NCBI GenBank assembly: GCA_028874335.1
Contig: JAPPJY010000005.1
Span: forward strand, 1 to 46,125
Direction: 5' to 3'
DNA: 46,125 nucleotides
Source: Gemmatimonadota bacterium
GTDB taxonomy: Bacteria > Latescibacterota > UBA2968 > GCA-2709665
Shown here piece by piece: positions 14,530 through 22,263 of this stretch. Numbering within the stretch: the first letter of the stretch is position 1; each line of letters starts with the position of its first letter. The notes under the pieces are model-generated. The model made no database searches. It was not told the DNA's origin and saw only the letters and a program-made list of their open reading frames with translations. The position numbers and the translations under genes were made by a program.

Positions 14530-16656
14530 ATGTCGACGGAGAGCGATTTCTGTTTTACGCTCGATGCCGCTGCGCTCGAAGCGCGAGGTCAGTTCGATCA
14601 ACTCCTATACTGCGAGCTGAAAAAGGCCATCGTCCTCAATGATATGCTACTGGTCGAAGACGATGCGCCGGCCATCGGCCGCCCGCAGGGCGCCGAGGAC
14701 CGGTCGTGGTTTGAGAAATTGCAAGCAGGCGTGATGGTCCGCAAAGATCTGGGCCTGGACGATCCTCGTGCAAACGCTGCCTATCTGATCTTCAACGGAC
14801 GGGAGATGGACGACAATGACCATGCGCTCCACATCTCCGTCAATGGTCACCACATAATCCGACCTCCGAGTAAGATAGCCCACCCGACCGCTCGCCACTA
14901 CTACACGAGCGACTGGGGGGGCTCGCATTTCGACAACTGGTTCGTGGTGACCGTGCCGGTGGGCGCCCTGCGGCAGGGTACCAATGAATTCGTCCTGTGG
15001 GCCGAATCGGAGGAGACCAGTTGGGAAATCATGCTGGGCGCCGATGGAGAATATAAGCGTGGCTCCGAAACGCGACTCTGCCACCCAAACCGCAGCGCCA
15101 AGAGCCGGGACGGAGGCCGCACCTGGGACTTTGAGTACCTGGGCTGGAAAGATGAAATCGACGGGGAGTACGCCATCCGTCTGAGTCTGGATCGCAGCGT
15201 ACCGCGAGGAACTTTTGTCTCATCGGTGATCGACCTGGCTGAAGGATGTAACAAAAATAAAATAGGGAAATTGCTCGATATCGAAGCGTGCCGGGTAGGA
15301 TGGCAGGTGGATGTGCCCGAGGGAAGCCAGGTGGAAATAGAGGCACGTCTGGGCGATAATCCCGTGCCGGGTGCCGCCGCGTGGTCCTCTTTCGAGTCCG
15401 TATCGAATTTTTCGAGGACATGGTGCGATCGGGCCGGACGCTACCTGCAGTTCAGGATTGTCATGCACGCCCGCAATCCGCTGGTGACGCCGGTGTTCAA
15501 GGGTATTTCCGTGGAAGTGAAGTGCCGCGAGCACGAACACCGGCCGAATAGATGTTACCACCTTCACCGGTTCCGAAACGGTCGCGTCATCCGCCCATCT
15601 TTGCCCTACGTCCACGAAGATTTCGCCCGCCTGAACGAACTGCGCCACCGGTTTGAACTGGACGCGGTGATCTCTGACGCGGCGACCGAATTCGAAGCAC
15701 AGCTGAAGCTCATGCACTGGGCCTACAAAGTGCCGCTCGGCCGCCTGGATCCGTACCAATGGAATTACTTCGATCTGCCTCAACTCGACAGGGATCCAAG
15801 CGGACGCCCCCGCCTCCTGGGCGACTACCGGATGCGACGGCGCGACGGCCACTGCCTCTACTGTAACCTGACCTTGATCGCCGCCTGTCTGGCCATGGGC
15901 TTTCCGGCCCGCTGGGTCAACATCTCCACCAGGCACACGTACGGGCACGAAGTGGCCGAAGTCTGGTCCAACGAGTATGACAAGTGGATTTTTCTGGATG
16001 CGACGCGCGATTACTACATTTACGATCCCGACACGGGCATTCCCTTAAGTCTGGTGGAAATCAGCGGGCGCCTGGCCGAAATCATGCCGGGGCCGGCAAC
16101 CTGGGAATATCCCATCCAGTGGCGCCTGCCGGACATGGAAATGCTCCGTGCCGTTCGCGTTGCCTATCGCCAGGGCGACAATGCGTTTTCAATTGACGAC
16201 CTGAACGGAGGACCGGAGCATCTGATGCTCAAAGGACACCTGCAGATGGTGCGGCGCAACGACTTCTCCAGCCGGCCATGGCCGCTGCCGTGGCGACTCT
16301 CCAGCAACTGGGGAAGCGATCTCTTCTATTGTTTCTACAGCGATGTGTTCCCCCGAAAACGCGAATACCCCCAACACACCAGGCGCTGGCAGGATTTCAG
16401 TCCCCCTCTGAATCAGACGGAACTCTTTTTGAGCGAAACCGCCGAGTCGGATGTTCTGCGCGTGGATGCAGATACCGAGACGCCTTGCTTTGACGCGTTT
16501 CTGGTGAAGATCGACGGAGCAGAATGGAGGGAACAAAAAAACCCCTCGCTGGAGTGGCGCCTGCACGAAGGCCTGAATCAACTGCGGCTCAAGGCGCGCA
16601 ACAGCGCGGGGGTTTGCGGGCCGGAAAGCCACGCGGCGATCGTGATGAATACCTGA
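14530..16656 (+). CDS. transglutaminase-fold domain protein
   Basis: A 708-residue protein with a transglutaminase-like cysteine-protease-fold domain at about 400-510. The triad is C442 in DGHCLYCNL, H473 in TYGHEVAEVW and D490 in FLDATRDY, with GFPARWVN after the Cys as in the family pattern. The first 370 residues appear to be beta-sandwich modules (strands such as ADYTLIFNGRE-type segments, FRIVMHARNPLVTPVFKG), and a final sandwich module lies at about 620-708. There is no signal peptide. Bacterial members are usually peptidases or amidases, not cross-linking enzymes, and the substrate is unknown. AGGAGG at 14516-14521 selects ATG 14530 over the frame's upstream start. It follows GGT and dipeptidase genes, so peptide or amide cleavage would fit. 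Confidence 0.78.
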   Translation: MSTESDFCFTLDAAALEARGQFDQLLYCELKKAIVLNDMLLVEDDAPAIGRPQGAEDRSWFEKLQAGVMVRKDLGLDDPRANAAYLIFNGREMDDNDHALHISVNGHHIIRPPSKIAHPTARHYYTSDWGGSHFDNWFVVTVPVGALRQGTNEFVLWAESEETSWEIMLGADGEYKRGSETRLCHPNRSAKSRDGGRTWDFEYLGWKDEIDGEYAIRLSLDRSVPRGTFVSSVIDLAEGCNKNKIGKLLDIEACRVGWQVDVPEGSQVEIEARLGDNPVPGAAAWSSFESVSNFSRTWCDRAGRYLQFRIVMHARNPLVTPVFKGISVEVKCREHEHRPNRCYHLHRFRNGRVIRPSLPYVHEDFARLNELRHRFELDAVISDAATEFEAQLKLMHWAYKVPLGRLDPYQWNYFDLPQLDRDPSGRPRLLGDYRMRRRDGHCLYCNLTLIAACLAMGFPARWVNISTRHTYGHEVAEVWSNEYDKWIFLDATRDYYIYDPDTGIPLSLVEISGRLAEIMPGPATWEYPIQWRLPDMEMLRAVRVAYRQGDNAFSIDDLNGGPEHLMLKGHLQMVRRNDFSSRPWPLPWRLSSNWGSDLFYCFYSDVFPRKREYPQHTRRWQDFSPPLNQTELFLSETAESDVLRVDADTETPCFDAFLVKIDGAEWREQKNPSLEWRLHEGLNQLRLKARNSAGVCGPESHAAIVMNT

Positions 16657-16870
16657 CAAGCTGCGAACGCGCTTCGACCTCCCGCTCTTTAACCTCAATC
16701 CGGCAAAAACCGCTACGAGACTTTTCAAAACGAGCCGAAATGGTCGTCAGGGAAGACATTTTTTCCGGTCACGTCAGGTGACCTGATGTATCCTGGTAAT
16801 CCGCATTTCAATCGCCTTTATCGACTTGCGCATATACGCATTAACGTCCTCGAAAAACGACGAATCCTGA

Positions 16871-18052
16871 TCAGTTGTCCTCCACCGATCCGTCCTCGTA
16901 TCTGAGTTCCTCCCGAAGTTGCGGTTTGTAGGGATGCGCCAGGGCGACCTCCTCGTTCAGCTCGAGGCCGAGACCGGGCGTGTCCGGCAATGTCACGAAA
17001 CCGTCCTCGACCTGGAACCGGTGCCCGTAGAACAGGTCGTCCCGCCAGTCGGTCTTCTCCCTGGTGGGGTCGTCCGCATAGGAAGCCATCTCCTGGATCA
17101 CGCTGTTCGGGCAGTTCAGGCCCATGTGGATCTCGGCGGCCACGCCCACCCTGCTGTAGGTGATGTGGGGTGAGACCTGGATGTACTGCGCCTCCGCCAT
17201 GGCCGCGATCTTCTTGAACTCCGAGATGCCGCCGCAGTGGACGATGTCCGGATTGAGGTAGCTTACCAGGCGTTTGGCGATAATGTCCTGGAAGCCCCAT
17301 TTGGTAAAGTTCCGCTCGCCCATGCACAGAGGCACCGTCGTGCGTTCGCTGAGCCACTCGAGGGCGTCGTTGGATCCTTCCACCTGGATCGGTTCCTCCA
17401 CCCAGAAGGGGCGGTAGGGTTCGACGGCCTTGCAGTATTCCAGGGCCATGGTCGGCGTCAGCCGGCCGTGGGCGTCGATGAGGATATCGAAATCATCGCC
17501 CCCTTCGATGCGCATTTCCTCGATCTGCGCGACCGCGCGCTTCAGGTCCCATGGCATGGGTACGGTGAGCGGATCGCCCACTTTCGTTACCGGTGGCCCC
17601 GTCTTGACGGCATTGCATCCCATGGCCCGGGCGCGCTGCACGCCCGCTTTGCCCCCGCCGCCGGCGTAGATGCGGACCTTGTCCCTCGCGGCGCCTCCGA
17701 GGAGCTTGTAGATCGGCAGACCTGCGATCTTTCCGAGGATATCCCACAGCGCGATATCGATTGCGCTCAGAGCGGTGGTGAACAGCACGCCCACGTGCCA
17801 CCGGTTCCACCTGAAGAGCCCCTGCCAGAGATGTTCGATATCGGTGGGATTCCTGCCGATGAGGTGGCCCTCGAAGTCCCTGATGCACTGGGCGATGGTG
17901 CCCACCTTGTTGTCGCTGATCGAACCCTCGCCGAGACCGGTGATCCCCTCGTTCGTGCTGATCTTCACGAAACAGCAGTTCCCTTCCACCAGGAAGGTGT
18001 CCACGGCGGTGATCCTGATACCGGGGTACGTCGCGTTGGCTGCGTCGGCCAT
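16871..18052 (-). CDS. mandelate racemase/enolase-superfamily sugar-acid dehydratase-like protein
   Basis: A 393-residue enolase-superfamily enzyme of the MR subgroup. Metal ligands are D193 in LIDAHGRL, E219/E220 in WVEEPI and E246 in MGERN. H195 in D-A-H-G and H296 in VSPHITYS match the acid/base arrangement of D-galactonate dehydratase-type members, whereas the K-x-K motif is only VKTGPP. The fold's N-terminal cap (IRITAVDTFLVEG, LGEGSIS) is intact. Such enzymes dehydrate aldonic acids to 2-keto-3-deoxy acids; the exact substrate is unknown. ATG 18052 has AGGAG just upstream; a further 14 residues in frame are not conserved. It is the last gene of the minus-strand ABC-transporter cluster, 444 bp after the binding-protein gene, so joint expression is plausible but not proven. 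Confidence 0.87.
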   Translation of the reverse strand: MADAANATYPGIRITAVDTFLVEGNCCFVKISTNEGITGLGEGSISDNKVGTIAQCIRDFEGHLIGRNPTDIEHLWQGLFRWNRWHVGVLFTTALSAIDIALWDILGKIAGLPIYKLLGGAARDKVRIYAGGGGKAGVQRARAMGCNAVKTGPPVTKVGDPLTVPMPWDLKRAVAQIEEMRIEGGDDFDILIDAHGRLTPTMALEYCKAVEPYRPFWVEEPIQVEGSNDALEWLSERTTVPLCMGERNFTKWGFQDIIAKRLVSYLNPDIVHCGGISEFKKIAAMAEAQYIQVSPHITYSRVGVAAEIHMGLNCPNSVIQEMASYADDPTREKTDWRDDLFYGHRFQVEDGFVTLPDTPGLGLELNEEVALAHPYKPQLREELRYEDGSVEDN

Positions 18053-18374
18053 GTTGAGAGTCTCCTGTAAAATTCCTCGCGAATGCCTTCGCAATGGAAA
18101 CCGGAGGGGAGGCCCTACCCCAAACCCCCTTCACCGGGGGAGACGTGAGACGGAAGAGGGGAGAGGATATGAGTGCCTGCACGTTTAATTTACTGTAACA
18201 AAATGCCTGAAGAATCGGCACGGATTACGAAGAAACGCTATTGTGTCAACCTCAAGACCATGCCGCAAGTGTTTCAATATGGCGTTCCGGCGCTATCCTT
18301 CGTGACCTGGCGCCGCACCAGGTGGGGAGGTTTTTCCTCTACCGGCTCACCTCTTACCGACGTTAGACGAAAAA

Positions 18375-18468
18375 GGGGAGAGAACGCATGCCGTAAAGGG
18401 TTTCTTCTCGTGCCGGAGGCAAGGAGGAATAAACTATCGGGCAAGGACTTCCTCTCCCGTCTACCCGC
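18375..18468. repeat. spacer repeat R3, copy 1
   Basis: GGGGAGAGAACGCATGCCG-TAAAGGGTTTCTTCTCGTG-CCGGAGGCAAGGAGGAATAA, then CCTCTCCCGTCTACCCGCC. Homologous blocks lie in the next two spacers of the same gene cluster (19701-19794 and 20734-20846). The ends are complementary (GGGGAGAG against CTCTCCC). The rest of this 444-bp spacer (18053-18496) holds no gene I can support. Confidence 0.8.
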
Positions 18469-18496
18469 CTTTCATCCTTCTTCCTTCTTCCCTTTT

Positions 18497-19609
18497 TTAC
18501 ACCGGATAATTGACCTTCAAGTCCTTGAAATCATCGTTCAGTTCGAACGCTTTCCCTTCCGCGCGGGCGCGGTCCCTGTCGATGTCGTTCGCATCTTTGA
18601 CAAAGGCATTGCTGACGACGTCCCCGGCTTTGTAGTGGTTCTGAATCTGCCCGAGTTTGTGGACGGTGTCGATATAGGCCTGCCAGGATTCCAGGTCGCT
18701 GTACCCGTAGCCTTTTCCGATGCGGTCGCCGTCAAAGTAGATGGTGCCCAGTTCGAGCATGGAATCCAGCGCAAGTTGCGGCGCCATCTGCTCGCGTAGG
18801 GCCGGAAAACGGCCGTAGGTAATCTGGCCCGCCGCGCGCGGATTGGCCCGCGTGAATTCGTAGGCCAGGCAATTGGCCTTGAAGAAGCGCGTCCAGATGT
18901 CCACGCGGTTTTCGTCCTTCAGGTCGTCGCGGTGGATGGCGTAACCGTTGGACGGATGATTTGAGAACTCCATCCCGACGAGAAACTTGAGCTTCATGCC
19001 CAGGGCCTTCCACTGGGCGGCCAGCCCCCGCCATGCAAGCCCCGCGTCCGCGCGTCCGAGCGCGACCATCTGCCCCCACTGAGGGCCGCCATTCAGGTAG
19101 GTGACAGATTTGGGGTCCAGTCCGGCTTCCACGAGGATGGGATCGATGATCACGCGCCATCCTTCCGAGGCGACGGCGATCTTCTTTCCAGCAAGGTCCT
19201 GGACTTTGGTGATCGGACTGTCTTCGGGCAACGCGAAGTCAAAGACCTGTTTCATCACCATCTCCCACACAAGGACCACCGGGATTCCCGCGTCGATGCT
19301 GGAAAGCAGGACGCCGGGAGACGGAAAACCCATATCTGCCTGTTTCTGACCGACCAGTTTGGTTACCGCCAGGGCCTCCGTGGGACCGGGTTGCAGCACC
19401 ACATCCAGGTTCATCTCCTTGAAGTAGCCCATTTCGTGGGCGACCCAGAGGTTGAAGTCGTCCATCACCTCCAGGTTTCCGCGGGGAGAAACCCAGACGA
19501 TCTTGTCGGCCTCGCCCGCATTGAGCGGGTTGGCGGGAATGCAGAGCATGACGCCCATGGCCGATGAATACCCCAGAAATTCGCGGCGGGTAAGAGTGTC
19601 TCTTTTCAT
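18497..19609 (-). CDS. ABC transporter substrate-binding protein (NMT1/SsuA/TauA-like)
   Basis: A 370-residue periplasmic binding protein. The N-terminus MKRDTLTRREFLGYSSAMG has a twin-arginine-type motif (TRREFLG) followed by a hydrophobic stretch, so export by Tat is likely. The mature part fits the NMT1/THI5-like family: FNLWVAHEMGYFKEMNLDV, GPTEALAVTKLVGQKQADMGF, DLAGKKIAVASEGW and LGRADAGLAWRG. Relatives bind taurine, alkanesulfonates, nitrate, thiamine precursors or aromatic acids, so the ligand is open. AGGAGG lies directly upstream. It pairs with the permease and ATPase genes upstream on the same strand, giving a complete importer, and precedes a sugar-acid dehydratase-like gene. Confidence 0.88.
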   Translation of the reverse strand: MKRDTLTRREFLGYSSAMGVMLCIPANPLNAGEADKIVWVSPRGNLEVMDDFNLWVAHEMGYFKEMNLDVVLQPGPTEALAVTKLVGQKQADMGFPSPGVLLSSIDAGIPVVLVWEMVMKQVFDFALPEDSPITKVQDLAGKKIAVASEGWRVIIDPILVEAGLDPKSVTYLNGGPQWGQMVALGRADAGLAWRGLAAQWKALGMKLKFLVGMEFSNHPSNGYAIHRDDLKDENRVDIWTRFFKANCLAYEFTRANPRAAGQITYGRFPALREQMAPQLALDSMLELGTIYFDGDRIGKGYGYSDLESWQAYIDTVHKLGQIQNHYKAGDVVSNAFVKDANDIDRDRARAEGKAFELNDDFKDLKVNYPV

Positions 19610-19700
19610 TTCATTTCCTCCTGGTTAAATATTGACGGTCTGAGAACGCGCCGTGGCCTCTCCCCCAACCCCCTCAACCGCGGGAAGACGTAAGCCGGGA

Positions 19701-19794
19701 GAGGGGAGAGATCGCATGCCGTAAAGGGGTTCTTCTTATGCCGAAGGCAAGACGGAGGAATAAATCGGCGAGGGCTTCTTCTACCGTCTAACCT
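19701..19794. repeat. spacer repeat R3, copy 2
   Basis: GGGGAGAGATCGCATGCCG-TAAAGGGGTTCTTCTTATG-CCGAAGGCAAGACGGAGGAATAA, then TTCTTCTACCGTCTAACC. It aligns with 18375-18468 along its length and with 20734-20846 in the TTCTTCTC-GTGCCGAAGGCAAG part. It lies between the permease and binding-protein genes. Confidence 0.8.
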
Positions 19795-19849
19795 CTACCG
19801 TCTACCCGCATTTTTTCTACCGGCTTCCCTCTAACGTCTCCCCGCTTTT

Positions 19850-20650
19850 TTAATTCTCCCAGTTCGCCCATTTCTTGCCGATCAGGTAAAAGACGACATA
19901 AAGGCCGATCCCGATCGCGGCGATGAGGATGATCACGGCGAAAAAACTGGACATGCGCGCGAGTGAAGAATAATAGACGAGTCGATTGCCCAGGCCGGAC
20001 CCGCCACCCACCATCTCCGCGCCGATCGCCGTCAGCAGTCCGAAAATGCCGCCGACCATGAGTCCGACGATGATCATCGGCAGCGCGAGTGGAAAGCGGA
20101 CCTTGTAGAAGATCTGAAGCGTCGAGGCGCCGTATGAGCGGGCCAGGGCGATTTTCGCAAGGTCGGTCCTGCGGAAACCCGTAGCTGCGTTGATCATGAC
20201 CATCGGACCCACCGCGAGAGCGACCGCGATGACACGGGGCGTCTGTCCGAACCCGAACTTGAGGATCAGCAGCGGGACGAGGGCGAGCATGGGCGTGGTG
20301 ACCAGAATCAGGATATAAGGCGTGACGATCTTTTCTACAAAGGGGAACTGCGTGATCAGCGCGGCCAAAAGAATGCCGGCGACGGCACCGATCGCGTATC
20401 CCAGACCCAGTTCCTGAAGCGTAACCAGCAGGTGGGGCCAGAGTAACGGGAAGGACCGGTAGAGCGCGGATGCGATCTCGCTCGGAAGCGGGAAGACATA
20501 GGACGGGATGTCCCACGCGCGGACCACGAGTTCCAAGGCCCCGACGACCGCCACAGCCACACCGGCGATTACCGCAACCTGTACGCCGGCGAAGCTGACG
20601 GACGTCAGCGCGGACCAGTTGATGGGTTGTTTTTCGTTCTTAGAGGACAT
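19850..20650 (-). CDS. ABC transporter permease (SsuC/TauC-like)
   Basis: A 266-residue inner-membrane permease with about six helices. It fits the BPD-transport family of sulfonate/nitrate/taurine importers: YVFPLPSEIASALYRS, ELGLGYAIGAVAGILLAALI, LVPLLILKFGFGQTPRV, and the coupling loop RSYGASTLQIFYKVRFPLALPMI that contacts the ATPase, followed by EMVGGGSGLG. Length is normal. There is no strong Shine-Dalgarno upstream of ATG 20650, so the exact start is a little uncertain. It lies between ATPase and binding-protein genes on the same strand, with 240-bp spacers that each hold an R3 repeat. Confidence 0.9.
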   Translation of the reverse strand: MSSKNEKQPINWSALTSVSFAGVQVAVIAGVAVAVVGALELVVRAWDIPSYVFPLPSEIASALYRSFPLLWPHLLVTLQELGLGYAIGAVAGILLAALITQFPFVEKIVTPYILILVTTPMLALVPLLILKFGFGQTPRVIAVALAVGPMVMINAATGFRRTDLAKIALARSYGASTLQIFYKVRFPLALPMIIVGLMVGGIFGLLTAIGAEMVGGGSGLGNRLVYYSSLARMSSFFAVIILIAAIGIGLYVVFYLIGKKWANWEN

Positions 20651-20733
20651 GGATTGGATAGGTCACTACAGCGAAATTTCGTGGGCTTCTTGATTCAGAA
20701 ACCGAAAGTTACCTTGAATCGGTTAGCCGGGAG

Positions 20734-20846
20734 ACGGGAGAGGGTAGAGATTGCCCGCCTTGAGAGGTTTCTTCTCGTGCCGAAGGCAAGAAGGAATGAC
20801 ATAACGGGCGATGATTTCTTCTCCCGTCTTACGTCTCCCGTCTAAC
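20734..20846. repeat. spacer repeat R3, copy 3
   Basis: Opens with GGGAGACGGGAGAGGG (from about 20729), then GGTTTCTTCTCGTGCCGAAG-GCAAGAAGGAATGAC, and closes with TTCTTCTCCCGTCTTACG-TCTCCCGTCTAAC. The outer arms GGGAGACGGGAG and CTCCCGTCTTACGTCTCCC are complementary, so the whole block can fold on itself. It lies between the ATPase and permease genes. Confidence 0.8.
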
Positions 20847-20892
20847 CGCCCTTTGGCGACTTCTACACCGCGTCGAATTTCGGCGTCAATTT

Positions 20893-21681
20893 TCAACTTG
20901 ATGCGACATCGTTCTGCACGTCCTGAAAGATGGTCTGTTTGATTTCGGCGACGATTTCGAAGAAATGGGGTTCGGCGGTTACGGACAGCGGACGCGGGCG
21001 CGGCAGATCGATGTCATAGATCTTCGAGTTCCTGCCCGGACGGGGCGTCATCACGTAAACCCGGTCGGAGAGGTAGACGGCTTCGGGGATCTGGTGGGTG
21101 ACGAAGACGATGGTCTTGCGGGACTGTTCCCAGATGTTGAGGAGCATCAGGTTCATTTCATCCCGTGTGAAGGCGTCCAGGGCGCCGAAGGGTTCGTCCA
21201 TCAGCAGAACCCGCGGGTCGTACGCCAGCGCCCGGACGATGGAAGCCCGTTGCTGCATGCCTCCCGAAAGTTCGCCCGGATAGTGACGTTCGAAGCCCTT
21301 CAGGTCCGTGATCTCGATCAGGTCGTCGATACGTTCCCGGTATTCCCCGTGGTCTTCCCTCATGATTTCGAATGGAAAACGGATATTCTGCAGCAGGTTC
21401 CGCCATGGCAGCAGGTTGGAGGTCTGGAAAACCATCCCGATCTCCCGCCGGGGTTCCACGACCTGCTGTCCGTTTACCGTAATTTTCCCCTCGGTGAGCG
21501 GCCAGAGCGCCGCCATGGCCCAGAGCAGCGTGCTCTTTCCGCAGCCGCTCGGACCGACGATCGACACCAGTTCGCCTTCCCGAACGGCCATGTCGAAGCC
21601 GTCCAGCGCCTGGACTTCCCCGCGGTCTCCGGCAAAGGTCTTGCACGCATTCTCAACGGTGATGATGGGCGGATTTTGCAT
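20893..21681 (-). CDS. ABC transporter ATP-binding protein (SsuB/TauB-like)
   Basis: A 262-residue ATPase. All nucleotide-binding motifs are intact: Walker A GPSGCGKST, Q-loop MVFQTSNLLPW, signature LSGGMQQR, Walker B VLLMDEPFGALD and the switch His in VFVTHQIPEAV. The sequence is of the SsuB/TauB/NrtD type that pairs with the adjacent permease. The frame is open to 21870, but homology begins at MQNPPIITVENACKTF (ATG 21681), so the longer reading is discarded; no clear Shine-Dalgarno is visible. It is the first gene of the minus-strand cluster ATPase, permease, binding protein, dehydratase. Confidence 0.9.
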   Translation of the reverse strand: MQNPPIITVENACKTFAGDRGEVQALDGFDMAVREGELVSIVGPSGCGKSTLLWAMAALWPLTEGKITVNGQQVVEPRREIGMVFQTSNLLPWRNLLQNIRFPFEIMREDHGEYRERIDDLIEITDLKGFERHYPGELSGGMQQRASIVRALAYDPRVLLMDEPFGALDAFTRDEMNLMLLNIWEQSRKTIVFVTHQIPEAVYLSDRVYVMTPRPGRNSKIYDIDLPRPRPLSVTAEPHFFEIVAEIKQTIFQDVQNDVASS

Positions 21682-22263
21682 CGACTGGAATAAAGAACGC
21701 CGCAATAGCGCGTGGAACGAGGGCAATGGATCCGAGCCCAACGGTAAGGGCGCGTTGCGGCTGGTTGGAAACGACAACAGGGCGAACGGGAGTATATTCG
21801 ATTTCGGGAGATGGAACAAGGGATTTCTGGCGTGAAGGAAGTAGGAAAAAGGAAGAAGGAAGAGGACCACACCGCGCCCACGGCACGTCGATACGGCCTG
21901 GCGAAATCAATTCACGGATGCCTGATTTCGTAGGGGCGACCGGCCGGTCGCCCATTTGCAACCCGGATTCCGGTTCACACGAAGGCGCCAAGACCTCTCC
22001 CCCCGGCCCCCTCTCCTGAAGGAAAGGGGAAGTAAAACCAGGGGATGGGCTAATGCGAAATTTGTCCGATGTCCGGTTTATGTAGGGGCCGTCCGCGAAC
22101 CATCCATGCAGCGTACAGGAGCCGGCGGTGGGGGACCAGACTACGAATCCACGCGACGGTCGGCGACGAAGAACAGGGATGGGAAGCCGGGTTCGATTCA
22201 TCAGACGATATGTGCTGTTTCAGACCGAGTTTTCCGGCACCTCCTTGATACTTTAAACTGGAT
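21682..22263. other. 582-bp intergenic region with an R2 repeat
   Basis: It contains the perfect palindrome GGGCGACCGGCCGGTCGCCC inside GTAGGGGCGAC... (21930-21953), followed by CATTTGCAACC and CACACGAAGGCGCC (to about 21990), i.e. R2 modules A and B. A short GTAGGGGCCGTCC-like remnant lies at 22082. The promoter of the ABC operon should lie near its left end, but I find no clear boxes. Open frames here look random. Confidence 0.65.

Noticed and set aside
18302..18340. Hairpin ACCTGG-CGCCGCA-CCAGGT followed by TTTTT as a terminator
   Set aside because: It is on the plus strand, where no gene precedes it; on the minus strand it lacks a T tract.
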